DNA of 64,000 nt from positions 1 to 64,000 of the forward strand of contig JAHDSF010000023.1 of NCBI GenBank assembly GCA_018432935.1. The letters are read 5' to 3'. Under the pieces are notes generated by a model. The model was not told where the DNA came from, ran no database searches, and saw only the letters and a list, made by a program, of their open reading frames with translations. This DNA comes from Rhodospirillales bacterium (GTDB lineage Bacteria > Pseudomonadota > Alphaproteobacteria > Rhodospirillales > Shumkoniaceae). Shown piece by piece: positions 46,050-54,973 of this stretch (position 1 is its first letter; each line of letters starts with the position of its first letter). A program made the position numbers and the translations under genes.

Positions 46050-47429
46050 TCAGTTCGTCTGTTCCTTGTCGGTCGCCGCCAGGATGTCCTGCGCCCGCAA
46101 CCAGCCGGGCGACCCCCGCGACAGCTCCTTCTCCGCCTTTCCGGCGTAATAGCGCGCCTCCTTCGGACGCCCCGAGTGGAAGGCCTCCTCGGCCATCGCC
46201 AGCGCGCTCTCGCCCATCTGGCCGTCGCGCCCGTACGCGATCGCGAGCAGCCGCCACGTGAACGGACGGTCGGAATCGTAGCGCAAGGACGCCTTGAGGT
46301 TCTGGATCGCCGGCTTGAGCAGAGCGGGATCCTCGGACTCGATCTGAACCCGCCCCAGCTCGCCCCGCAGCAGCGCCGAATCGCCGTACAGGGCCACCGC
46401 CCGCTCGTAGCTTGGCAGGGCGTCGGCGAGATGCCCGCTTTCGAACAGCATCTGGCCCCGCAGCTCGTGGAAGAACGGATCTTCAGGGAACTCCTTCAGC
46501 AGGCCGTCGATCTTCGCCACCGCCTTGTCGAGCTCGCCGCGCCGATAGAACGCGATCGCATGCGCATAGCGGGCGGGAACGCTGGTCTCGGTCTGCGGAT
46601 AGCGGCGGAACACCGCCGCCGCTGGCTCGAGGAAGCCGCTCAGCTTCGCCTTCATGCGGGCATGCATCTGGGCGAACCCTGCCGGATCGCTCCGATTGCT
46701 GAGCGAGGAGCGCGCGACGTGCTGCTCGACAGCGGCGACTCGCTCGCGCGACATCGGGTGGGTGCGCGCGTACGGCGACTGCCGGCTGGCGCTGAGCAGC
46801 TCGTCTCCCTCGAGGATCTCGAGGAAGTCCATCAGCCCCCTGGACGAAATCCCGGCATCGTCGAGAAAGCGCATCGCCGCCTGGTCGGCCGCGTATTCCT
46901 GGGTCCGGCTGTATTGCAGGAACGACCGTTCCCCGAGCTGCTGGCCGCCCATGATGATGGCGCTGCCGAGGTCGCCGCGGCCGGTCCCCAGGGCCGCGGC
47001 ACCGCCGAGGACGAAGGCCAGGATCGACTGCGCGGTACTGTTGCGCAGCTGTTCGTGCGTGCGCGACAGGTGCCCGCCCGCCATGTGGCCCGCCTCGTGG
47101 GCGATGACTCCGATCACCTGTCCGGCGCTCTCCGAACGCAGCAGAAGGCCGGTATGGAGGAACAGTTTCTGCCCGCCCGCCACGAAAGCGTTGATGCTGT
47201 CGTCCTTTACAAGGTAAACCTCCACGGATTGCGGGCTTAGGCCCGCAGCCTCGAAGACTGGCGTCGAGAACAGGCGGATCATCCGCTCGATCTCGGCGTC
47301 GCGAATGAACGACAGGCCCTCCGCCCGCGTATGTCCCGGAACCGAGAGAGTTGAGAGGGCGATGAGGGCAGCGGCGAAGAGGAAGCGGATGCGTTTCTCC
47401 ACGGCGTTCAACCTCTCTGAGTGCACCAT
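46050..47429 (-). CDS. M48-family metalloprotease with TPR domain, BepA-like
   Basis: Protein of 459 residues with a signal peptide (about 1-36). The zinc protease domain has the HEAGH motif (about 110-114) and the downstream glutamate in SRTQEYAADQAAMRF. From about 280 to the end there are TPR-type helices. BepA-like proteins check assembly of outer-membrane proteins such as LptD. ATG at 47429 is used, though it has no ribosome site; GTG at 47402, with GAGAGG upstream, would also leave a good signal peptide. Confidence 0.9.
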   Translation of the reverse strand: MVHSERLNAVEKRIRFLFAAALIALSTLSVPGHTRAEGLSFIRDAEIERMIRLFSTPVFEAAGLSPQSVEVYLVKDDSINAFVAGGQKLFLHTGLLLRSESAGQVIGVIAHEAGHMAGGHLSRTHEQLRNSTAQSILAFVLGGAAALGTGRGDLGSAIIMGGQQLGERSFLQYSRTQEYAADQAAMRFLDDAGISSRGLMDFLEILEGDELLSASRQSPYARTHPMSRERVAAVEQHVARSSLSNRSDPAGFAQMHARMKAKLSGFLEPAAAVFRRYPQTETSVPARYAHAIAFYRRGELDKAVAKIDGLLKEFPEDPFFHELRGQMLFESGHLADALPSYERAVALYGDSALLRGELGRVQIESEDPALLKPAIQNLKASLRYDSDRPFTWRLLAIAYGRDGQMGESALAMAEEAFHSGRPKEARYYAGKAEKELSRGSPGWLRAQDILAATDKEQTN

Positions 47430-49059
47430 AAGTAATCGGCGCGGCGGATGGCGTCAATTCGCGGGAGCGGTGCTCGCGATCACGCTGGCCGGTTGCTCGT
47501 CGCAGCCGCCGGAAAGCCAGCGCGGCACCCTCGGCTTCGTCGAGGGCTTCCTCGGCGGCGTCGCCGCCGACGAGCCGCGAGCCGCCCTGATCGGCCGCGA
47601 CGTGCTGTCCTCGGGCGGCAGCGCCGTGGACGCCGCGGTGGCGATGTACTTCGCGCTCTCGGTGACGCTTCCCTCCTCGGCCGGTCTCGGCGGCGGCGGC
47701 GCGTGCGTGGTCTGGGATCGCACCACCCCCAAGACCGGCAAGGTGGAGGCGATCGATTTCCGCGCCCTGGCGGGCCAGGAGACCGCGCCAACCGCCGACC
47801 GGCCGAGCGCGATCCCCGCCAACCCGCGCGGCTTCTTCGCCCTTCATTCGCGCTACGGGCGCCTGCGCTGGAGCCAGCTGGTCGGCCCGGCGGAGAACCT
47901 GGCCCGCTTCGGCGCACCGGTGACGCGATCGTTCGCCCGCGACCTTCTGATGTTCGGCCCCGCACTGGTCGCCGACCCCGAAGCGCGCCGCATCTTCGCG
48001 CGCCGCGACGGTTCGGTGCTGCAGGAAGGCGACATGCTGCAGCAGATCGACCTCGCAGCCATCCTGGGCCGCATCCGCACCCAGGGACCGGGCGAACTGT
48101 ATGTCGGTCCCGTTGCACGGCAATTCGTGGATGCCGCCCTGCGCGCCGGCGGCACCGCCAGCATCGAGGACCTGCGGCAGACGATGCCGCAGTGGCGCGA
48201 GACGGTGGCGGTCAAGGTCGGCAACGACACCGCGCATTTCGCGCCCCTGCCGGGCGGCATCGCCGCCGCCCAGATCTGGGGCATGCTGAACCGTCGGGGC
48301 AGCTTCGCCCGGGCCGACGCGGCAACGCGAAGCCACCTTCTGGCCGATGCCGCGATGCTGGCCTACGCCGACCGCGCGCAGTGGATGGCAAACGACGGTT
48401 CGCTGCGCATGGCGCCTGCCGAGCTGGTGGCTGAGGCACGCCTCGACGCTCTCGCCGGCAGGCTGGATCCCGGCCGTCACCTTTCGGCTGATCGTCTCCC
48501 GGCGGTGCCGATGCGGCGGCCGGAGAACCCCTTCGCCACCAGCTTCGTGGCCCTTGACCGCGACGCCAACGCGGTCGCCTGCGCGGTCACGATGAACTAC
48601 CTGTTCGGCACCGGCCGGGTGGCGCCTGGAACCGGGATGCTGCTGGCGGCGCGGCCGGGCAGCGCGGGTCGGGGCGCGGAATCGCTTTCGCCGATGCTCG
48701 TGGTCAACCACAACGTCAGGGAATTCATCTTCGCCGGCTCGTCGTCGGGCGGCCTTGCGGCGCCGACCGCCTTGACCGCGGTGGCTGCGCGCACGCTTTT
48801 CGCCGACCAGCCCCTCGAAGAGGCCCTGGCTGCGCCCCGCGTGCACCACAGCGGCGAGCCGGACCGCACCTTCCACGAGGCGCAGATGCCGCCCGACATC
48901 ACCGCCGCGCTGGCCGCCAAGGGGCATACCTTGGCCCCGGCCGGAGAAATCGGCCTTGTCAACGCGATCGCCTGTCCGCGCGGCCTGCCGCCCAAACCCG
49001 AAAGCTGCGTCACACGACCCGACCAGCGCCGCTCGGGCCTCGCCCTGGCCGCTGACTAG
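47389..49059 (+). CDS. Gamma-glutamyltransferase-like lipoprotein with altered catalytic threonine
   Basis: Protein of 556 residues, lipobox LAGC (about residue 35). Family blocks: SSAGLGGGGACVVWD, the substrate arginine in IDFRALAGQE, NYLFGTGRVAPGTGMLL and LEEALAAPRVHH. At the autocleavage site the usual TTHxSVVD reads ATSFVALD, so the nucleophile threonine is replaced by alanine and only the second Thr remains. The oxyanion PGGSxI loop reads SSSGGLAAP. Self-processing is therefore doubtful. ATG at 47389 has AGGAAG upstream but overlaps the divergent protease gene by 41 bases; GTG at 47470 is the alternative. Confidence 0.82.
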   Translation: MRFSTAFNLSECTISNRRGGWRQFAGAVLAITLAGCSSQPPESQRGTLGFVEGFLGGVAADEPRAALIGRDVLSSGGSAVDAAVAMYFALSVTLPSSAGLGGGGACVVWDRTTPKTGKVEAIDFRALAGQETAPTADRPSAIPANPRGFFALHSRYGRLRWSQLVGPAENLARFGAPVTRSFARDLLMFGPALVADPEARRIFARRDGSVLQEGDMLQQIDLAAILGRIRTQGPGELYVGPVARQFVDAALRAGGTASIEDLRQTMPQWRETVAVKVGNDTAHFAPLPGGIAAAQIWGMLNRRGSFARADAATRSHLLADAAMLAYADRAQWMANDGSLRMAPAELVAEARLDALAGRLDPGRHLSADRLPAVPMRRPENPFATSFVALDRDANAVACAVTMNYLFGTGRVAPGTGMLLAARPGSAGRGAESLSPMLVVNHNVREFIFAGSSSGGLAAPTALTAVAARTLFADQPLEEALAAPRVHHSGEPDRTFHEAQMPPDITAALAAKGHTLAPAGEIGLVNAIACPRGLPPKPESCVTRPDQRRSGLALAAD

Positions 49060-49072
49060 AGGAGCGGCGGCA

Positions 49073-50221
49073 ATGGCCCTGAAGACGGCGCGGCGCGGCC
49101 GGATCCCGCCCTTCATCGTGATGGATGTCATGCGGGCCGCCAACGAGCGCGAGGCCGCCGGCAAGGACGTCCTCCACCTCGAGGTGGGGCAGCCCTCGAC
49201 GCCGGCCCCCGCGGGAGTACTGGAAGCCGCCCGTCGGGCCCTCGTCCAGGATCGCCTCGGCTACACCGACGCCTTCGGGGTGCCGGAGTTGCGCGATCGC
49301 ATCGCCCGCTTCTATGCCGAGCGGCACGGGGTCGCGGTCGACCCCGCCCGGGTGGTGGCGACCACCGGCTCCTCGGGCGCGTTCGTGCTGGCGTTCCTCA
49401 GCGCCTTCGATGCCGGCGACCGCGTCGCCCTCGCCAGCCCGGGTTATCCCTGCTACCGCAACATCCTGTCGGCGCTGGGGGTGGAACCGGTGCTGGTGCC
49501 GGTCGGCCCGGAGACCGACTTCCAGCCGACCCCGGAACTGCTGGAGGAGCTGCCGGGCCGGCTGGACGGCCTGATCATCGCCAGCCCCTCGAACCCGACC
49601 GGCACGATGATTCCCGCCGCCGGCCTGCAGGCCCTGGTCAGCTATTGCGGGTACCGCGATATCCGGCTGGTCTCGGACGAGATCTACCACGGCATCACCT
49701 ACCGGGAGCCGGCCTGCACGGCGCTTGCCTTCACCGACCAGGCGGTGGTCGTCAACAGCTTCTCGAAATACTTCTCGATGACCGGCTGGCGCCTCGGCTG
49801 GATGGTGATCCCCGAGGGTCTGGCGCGTTCGGTCGAGTGCCTGGCGCAGAACCTGTTCATCTCGCCGCCGACCCTGTCGCAGCTCGCCGCGGTGGCCGCC
49901 TTCGACTGCGAGGAGGAGCTCGAGGCCAACGTCGCCAAGTACGCGCGCAACCGCGACCTGCTGCTGGAGGAGCTGCCGCGGGCCGGTTTCGACAAGCTGT
50001 CCAGCGCCGAGGGCGCCTTCTATCTGTATGCCGACGTCAGCCGGCTGACCAACGACAGCCAGGAATTCTCGCGCCGCATGCTGGAGGAGACCGGGGTGGC
50101 GGCCACCTCGGGGGTCGACTTCGATCCCGATCGCGGTCACCTCTTCATGCGCTTCTCGTTCGCCCGCGGCACCGACGACATCGCCGAGGCCGCCCGCCGC
50201 CTCTGCGCTTGGCGGCGATAG
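49073..50221 (+). CDS. Class I/II pyridoxal-phosphate aminotransferase
   Basis: Protein of 382 residues of fold type I. The pyridoxal lysine is in VNSFSKYFSMTGWRLGWMV (about residue 230), the substrate-contacting Asn in ASPSNPTGTM and the aspartate in LVSDEIYHGI. The C-terminal arginine for the substrate carboxylate is in FMRFSFARG. Expected to be an aspartate- or alanine-type aminotransferase; the amino acid is not predictable. It follows the GGT-like gene by 13 bases with AGGAG in the gap, so the two are probably co-transcribed. Confidence 0.92.
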   Translation: MALKTARRGRIPPFIVMDVMRAANEREAAGKDVLHLEVGQPSTPAPAGVLEAARRALVQDRLGYTDAFGVPELRDRIARFYAERHGVAVDPARVVATTGSSGAFVLAFLSAFDAGDRVALASPGYPCYRNILSALGVEPVLVPVGPETDFQPTPELLEELPGRLDGLIIASPSNPTGTMIPAAGLQALVSYCGYRDIRLVSDEIYHGITYREPACTALAFTDQAVVVNSFSKYFSMTGWRLGWMVIPEGLARSVECLAQNLFISPPTLSQLAAVAAFDCEEELEANVAKYARNRDLLLEELPRAGFDKLSSAEGAFYLYADVSRLTNDSQEFSRRMLEETGVAATSGVDFDPDRGHLFMRFSFARGTDDIAEAARRLCAWRR

Positions 50222-50247
50222 CGCCTGCCCGAACGATGGCATGAGCC

Positions 50248-51399
50248 TCAGCCGACGCGGTCGAACGTGGCGGTAAAGGTGAAGGTGCTGCCCGCGCCGA
50301 GTTCGCTTCTGACCTCGATCCGGCCGCCCATCAGCTCGGCCAGCTGGCGGGCGATCGGCAGGCCGAGGCCGGTGCCGCCGTACTTGGCGTGAGCCGAGGT
50401 TCCGACCTGGGCGAAGCTTTCGAAGATCCGCTCGAACTGGCAGCGCGAGATGCCGATTCCGGTATCGGCAACCCGGAAGGCGATCTCGGCGTCGTTCTCC
50501 GTCACGTTCCGCGCCGCGATCCAGATCGCGACGCGCCCGGCCGGCGTGAACTTGATGGCATTGCCGATCAGGTTGTTGAGGATCTGGCGCAGCCGTCCGG
50601 CATCGCCGATCAGGTTGTCGGGAACCTTGGGATCTACCCGGCACGAGAGTCTGAGGCCGCGCTCCCGGGCCAGGCCGCGAAGGGGTCCGAGCAGGCTGCC
50701 GAGCTCGGCCCGCAACGACAGCGGCTCGCGCTGGAGCTCGACCCGGCCGGCTTCGATCTTCGACAGGTCGAGAAGATCATTGATGATGTCCGACAGCCGC
50801 CAGCCCGCGGTCCGCATCAAGGTCAGGTATTCCCGGACCTTCGGGCTGCGGGAGAACAGCAGGGCCAGCTCGGCCATGCCGATGATGCCGTTCAGCGGGG
50901 TGCGGATCTCGTGCGACATGCGGGCCAGGAAGTCGCTCTTGGTGCGGCTGGCGACGAGCGTGGCCTCCTTGGCCTCGCGCCGGGCGGCCACGAACTCGGT
51001 GATGTCGCTGCCGAAGGCGAGGACGCGAACCATCCGGCCGTCACGAAGCTCGGGGACGAAGCTTACCCGGAACCGCTTCGGGCCCTCGGGAAGAGCAACC
51101 GTCAACTCGCCGGTCCGGCCCTGGCCGCTCTCGTAGACCTGGCGAAGCAGCTCGCGGACAAGGGAATCCGGACTGCCTTCCTCACCGCCATCCGTCGGAC
51201 TGGCGGGGAGCACGGTCCGGCGCGCCGCGGGATTGGCGTACAGTTGACGATACCCGAGGTCGTAGCAGGCAAGGGCGCGCGGAGAGCATTCTACCAGGGC
51301 GCGGAAAACATCCGCGCATTCCGCGTTTCGGTTGCCGTTGCGCCCAAGCCGCGCCTGATTCCGCGAATCGCCGCGGAAGTTAGGATGATCCTCCCCCAT
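50248..51399 (-). CDS. Soluble PAS-domain sensor histidine kinase
   Basis: Protein of 383 residues without membrane helices. PAS domain at about 28-135, then the dimerisation H-box FLARMSHEIRTPLNGIIGMA (phospho-His at about 164), N-box NNLIGNAIKFT, G1 VADTGIGI, F-box IFESFAQVG and G2 GGTGLGLPIARQLAELMGG. There is no receiver domain. It is divergent from an OmpR-type response regulator (start 51548), its likely partner. It senses an intracellular signal. Confidence 0.93.
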   Translation of the reverse strand: MGEDHPNFRGDSRNQARLGRNGNRNAECADVFRALVECSPRALACYDLGYRQLYANPAARRTVLPASPTDGGEEGSPDSLVRELLRQVYESGQGRTGELTVALPEGPKRFRVSFVPELRDGRMVRVLAFGSDITEFVAARREAKEATLVASRTKSDFLARMSHEIRTPLNGIIGMAELALLFSRSPKVREYLTLMRTAGWRLSDIINDLLDLSKIEAGRVELQREPLSLRAELGSLLGPLRGLARERGLRLSCRVDPKVPDNLIGDAGRLRQILNNLIGNAIKFTPAGRVAIWIAARNVTENDAEIAFRVADTGIGISRCQFERIFESFAQVGTSAHAKYGGTGLGLPIARQLAELMGGRIEVRSELGAGSTFTFTATFDRVG

Positions 51400-51434
51400 T
51401 TTTCCGCCCCTTGCCGATCACGGGCAATCGATTT

Positions 51435-51488
51435 GTTACAGCCGACTTGCCGCGCAGCCCGGTTCATTCTATGGTGGCGAAGTTACAG
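51435..51488 (+). promoter_or_regulatory. Kinase/regulator divergent promoter with repeated GTTACAG
   Basis: TTGCCG (51447-51452), 17 bases, TATGGT (51470-51475) is a plausible promoter for the response regulator. The word GTTACAG occurs at 51435-51441 and again at 51482-51488, just upstream of the -35 and at the expected start of transcription; autoregulation by the response regulator would fit. Confidence 0.4.
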
Positions 51489-51547
51489 ATAGCCGCATCG
51501 GATTCCTATAGACCCGACGGGGTAAGTGGACACGGGGGAGGCAAGGA

Positions 51548-52297
51548 ATGCGGAATAGGGAGGCAGAGCGCCACGTGGTGATCGTCGAGGATGACGCGAT
51601 CACGCGCAAGGCGGTCAGCGATTACTTGGCCGAGCACGGATTCCGCGTCCATCCGGCGGAAAACGGCGTGACGATGAGCAGCATTCTCGGCCGCCAGGCG
51701 GTCGACATGGTGATCCTCGACGTCGTGCTGCCCGGGGAGAGCGGCCTCGATCTGGCGCGCCAGATCCGCAAGCAGAGCGACGTCCCTATCATCATGCTGA
51801 CGGGACGCAGCGAAGAGATTGACCGCATCATCGGCCTGGAGATCGGCGCCGACGACTACATCGTGAAGCCGTTCAGCCCGCGCGAGTTGGTCGCCCGCAT
51901 CGGTGCCGTGTTGCGCCGCCGCCAGTCGGAGACGCCGGGCGCGTCCAGCAGCCCGACCCGCACCGCACGCTTCGCCGGCTGGACCTTCGACCTCGACCAG
52001 CGACAGCTCACCTCGTCAAGCGGCGAGGCGGTCGATCTGACCGGCCGCGAGGCGGACCTGCTGACGATGTTCGTCACCCAGCACAACCAGGTCATCAGCC
52101 GCCAGCAGGTGATCGAGAGCCTGGGCGGCGGCTCCGCCGGAAAGCGCAGCGTCGACGTCACCATCCTGCGGCTGCGCCGCAAGATCGAGCCCAATCCCAA
52201 GAAGCCTGTTCTCATCAAGACCCTGCGCCGGTCCGGCTACATCCTGGCGGCGCCGATCACCTGGATTGAAGGCAAGGCCAAGACCGCTGCCGCCTAG
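51548..52297 (+). CDS. OmpR/PhoB-family response regulator
   Basis: Protein of 249 residues. Receiver domain at about 8-122 (EDDAIT, phospho-Asp in VILDVVLPG at about 58, Thr in MLTGRS, Lys in YIVKPF) and a winged-helix output domain at about 140-240 (LTGREADLLTMFV, then SVDVTILRLRRKIEPNPKKP and IKTLRRSGYIL). GGGGGAGG precedes the ATG. The sequence has a TorR/ArcA-like feel, but targets are unknown. Confidence 0.94.
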   Translation: MRNREAERHVVIVEDDAITRKAVSDYLAEHGFRVHPAENGVTMSSILGRQAVDMVILDVVLPGESGLDLARQIRKQSDVPIIMLTGRSEEIDRIIGLEIGADDYIVKPFSPRELVARIGAVLRRRQSETPGASSSPTRTARFAGWTFDLDQRQLTSSSGEAVDLTGREADLLTMFVTQHNQVISRQQVIESLGGGSAGKRSVDVTILRLRRKIEPNPKKPVLIKTLRRSGYILAAPITWIEGKAKTAAA

Positions 52298-52349
52298 ATC
52301 CTGACCGCCTCGCGGCAGGCAGGCGGAGGATCGCCTGGCACGATTTGCC

Positions 52350-53558
52350 TTACTGCTTCGCCCCTGCGGCGGGGGAAGCCTGGGCGTCCTTGCCGGCCGA
52401 CAGGGACATCGCGACCGGCAGCCGCGTGCTCGGCTCGACCCTGCTCAGCACCGCCGTCAGTGCGGATCCGCCGCCGGCCTTCTCCCAGCGCGCGTCGAGG
52501 CGGCCATCCTCGCGGAGAATGTAGGTCAGGCGCGCCTTGGTGCCGGCGAAGGAAAGGTTGCCTCCGGCCAGCTTGCCCCCGGCGATCCGTTCCCAGCCGC
52601 CCTCGTCGACGTTCTTGTAGCGCCCCCAGGCGTAGACTGCGCGGACATCGTCCCTGTTGCCGGGGTCGTCGAGCACGAACAGCACCTCGCGGCCGTTCTG
52701 GTACCAACCGTGCCAGGCGCCGACCAAGGGATGGGCGGGCGGTGCGGGCGGTGCCGAAGCCAGCACCGTAACGGCGATATCGGGAGGAAGCCGGAAGTTC
52801 GCCCTGACCTCCTCGAAGCTGCGGGTCGGGCATCGGTAGCCGCCGGCCACGTCGGCCGCTTCGGCAAAGGCGACGATGCAGGGTCCGAACTCGGCGGCGA
52901 AGCCCAGCGTGTTGGCACCGCCATGCCCGACGTGGCCAGGCGGCGCGTCGACCACCAGATGGGGGATCCCGCGGCGCTCCAGCGACGCCCGGGTCGCCAG
53001 GCCCCGTCCGCCCGGATCGTATTCGTCCTTGTCGAAGAAGAAGGCCATCGCCCGAGTCGCATGGAGGCTGCCGGCCAGGGTGGCGATCTGCGCGTTGTTC
53101 TCCCAGTTCCACGACGAACCGCGCTTGCCGAATGCCGCCGGCGCGGTGGCAAGGATTGCATGGAAGAGACCCGGCTTGGCGCCGGCCGCGACATACGAGA
53201 TCCAGCCGCCGTAGCTTTGGCCGACGCTGACGATGCGCCTGTATCCCTCGGCCTTCAGGCGCTCGGCCTGCGCGACCAGTTCGCGCGCGGACGCGGCCAC
53301 CCGGTCCTCGGCCACCGGGCGGGACAGGCTGAAGATGTCCCAGCCGGCCTTGCGGAAGGCCTCCACATACGGCTGCGGCGTATCGGGGGTATCCTTGTCG
53401 AGTTCCTTGCCATGATTGAAGACGACGGCACCCTTGGCCGCCCCCGGCCCGAGCAGGCCGTCATAGGCGGCGCGGAGCCGCATCTCGGCGGACGCGGGCT
53501 GCCCCCCCCACGCCGCCGCGACCAGCAGGCTGGTGAAAACCAACGCAAACGCACGCAT
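52350..53558 (-). CDS. Secreted alpha/beta hydrolase of unknown substrate
   Basis: Protein of 402 residues with a signal peptide (about 1-24, cleavage ASA before EMRL). The hydrolase core has the nucleophile elbow SVGQSYGGW (Ser at about 113), an acid in FFFDKDEYD and a histidine in PPGHVGHGG. From about residue 270 there is an extra C-terminal domain (VGAWHGWYQNGREVLFVLDD...) resembling a small lipocalin-like beta barrel. It is monocistronic and faces the ABC operon across a 380-base gap. Confidence 0.82.
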   Translation of the reverse strand: MRAFALVFTSLLVAAAWGGQPASAEMRLRAAYDGLLGPGAAKGAVVFNHGKELDKDTPDTPQPYVEAFRKAGWDIFSLSRPVAEDRVAASARELVAQAERLKAEGYRRIVSVGQSYGGWISYVAAGAKPGLFHAILATAPAAFGKRGSSWNWENNAQIATLAGSLHATRAMAFFFDKDEYDPGGRGLATRASLERRGIPHLVVDAPPGHVGHGGANTLGFAAEFGPCIVAFAEAADVAGGYRCPTRSFEEVRANFRLPPDIAVTVLASAPPAPPAHPLVGAWHGWYQNGREVLFVLDDPGNRDDVRAVYAWGRYKNVDEGGWERIAGGKLAGGNLSFAGTKARLTYILREDGRLDARWEKAGGGSALTAVLSRVEPSTRLPVAMSLSAGKDAQASPAAGAKQ

Positions 53559-53938
53559 GAACGGACCCCCCGGACTCTACGGGTCCATTCAGGCCCAAGG
53601 AGGTGAAGGATTGGTGAATCCTGGAACGATTCCAGTGAGATTTGCCGGTCTTGCCAGGGCTCCGAACTCGGGGCACGAGATGGTTGACGGCAGCTGGACA
53701 AAGCCCCTCACCCCACACCTTCCCCGCCGGTTCGGGGCGAGGGAGCTCGTTTTCCGTGCCCTGCCGATGCGACCGATTCGACCGGGGCTCTTGCGCCAAG
53801 GCCGCGAAACAATTACAAATTTATGACAGTTCTGCGTCAACACAGCCGGAGGTGGACCCGCGATCCGTTTCAAAGGGACAGCAAGAATCCCTGCCAATCC
53901 AAGATCCACCTTGCCGTCAAGAGCAGGAGGAATGGGAG
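53559..53938. other. 380-base intergenic region before the ABC operon, with a candidate promoter
   Basis: No gene is supported. The best signal on the plus strand is TTGCGC (53791-53796), 17 bases, TACAAA (53814-53819), in a locally AT-rich spot 120 bases before the binding-protein start, leaving a leader of about 110 bases. No known riboswitch or Fur-like box was recognised. Confidence 0.4.
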
Positions 53939-54964
53939 ATGACGTTCAAGTCGCGTTTGCTGGTGACCGTTGCGGTCGCCGCCATGTCGGCATCGGCCCC
54001 GGCCGCTGCGGAGACCCTGACGCTCTACTGCAGCCCACAGATCGAGTGGTGCCAGCTGGTCATCGAAGAGTTCCAGAAGGCAACCGGCATCGAGGTCGCA
54101 ATGACCCGCAAGAGCTCGGGCGAGACCTATGCCCAGCTCAAGGCGGAGAAGGACAACCCCAAGGGAGACGTGTGGTGGGGCGGCACCGGTGATCCCCACC
54201 TGCAGGCCGCCGAAGAGAAGCTGACCCTCGAATACAAGTCGCCGATGCTCGACAAGCTGCGGCCCTGGGCCCAGCAGCAGGCCAAGCAGTCGGGCTATCG
54301 CACCGTCGGCATCTACCTCGGCGTCCTCGGCTATGGCTACAACACCGAGCTTCTGGCCAAGAAGGGCCTGCCCGAGCCCAAGTGCTGGGCCGATCTGGCG
54401 AAGCCCGAGTACAAGGGCGAGGTGCAGATCGCCAACCCCAACTCGTCGGGCACGTCGTACACGACGCTGGCCACCATGGTCCAGCTGATGGGCGAGGACA
54501 AGGCCTTCGACTTCCTCAAGGCCATGCACAAGAACGTCAATCAATACACCAAGTCCGGATCGGCGCCGATCAAGGCGGCAGCGCGCGGCGAAACCGTGAT
54601 CGGCGTGTCGTTCCTGCACGACGTGGTGACCGAAATCGTCGAGGGATTCCCGCTCAAGTCGGTGTCGCCGTGCGAGGGCACCGGTTACGAGATCGGCTCG
54701 ATGAGCATCATCAAGGGAGCCCGCCACATGGCGGCGGCCAAGAAGTTCTACGACTGGGCGCTGACGCCCGAGGCGCAGAGCCTGATGGTCAAGGCCAAGG
54801 CCTACCAGCTGCCGTCCAACGCCAGCGTCGACGCCCCGCCGCAGGCCCCGAAGGCTTCCGCGACCAAGCTGATCGACTACGACTTCGCCAAGTACGGCTC
54901 GTCGGAGGAACGGCGTCGCCTGCTGGCGAAGTGGGACAAGGAGGTCAAGGACCTTCCGCGCTAA
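53939..54964 (+). CDS. ABC transporter substrate-binding protein of the iron(III)/phosphonate-like family
   Basis: Protein of 341 residues with a signal peptide (about 1-24). LYCSPQIEWCQLVIEEFQKATGI and GDVWWGGTGDPHLQAAEE are typical of the FutA/AfuA/FbpA-like clade (SBP_bac_6 type). Two cysteines are close together (YCSPQIEWC). Binding could be of ferric iron, or of a phosphorylated or phosphonate compound: the FbpA iron tyrosines near the C-terminus are not obvious. GAGGAATGGGAG precedes the ATG. First gene of a three-gene importer. Confidence 0.85.
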   Translation: MTFKSRLLVTVAVAAMSASAPAAAETLTLYCSPQIEWCQLVIEEFQKATGIEVAMTRKSSGETYAQLKAEKDNPKGDVWWGGTGDPHLQAAEEKLTLEYKSPMLDKLRPWAQQQAKQSGYRTVGIYLGVLGYGYNTELLAKKGLPEPKCWADLAKPEYKGEVQIANPNSSGTSYTTLATMVQLMGEDKAFDFLKAMHKNVNQYTKSGSAPIKAAARGETVIGVSFLHDVVTEIVEGFPLKSVSPCEGTGYEIGSMSIIKGARHMAAAKKFYDWALTPEAQSLMVKAKAYQLPSNASVDAPPQAPKASATKLIDYDFAKYGSSEERRRLLAKWDKEVKDLPR

Positions 54965-54973
54965 GCGGCGCCG

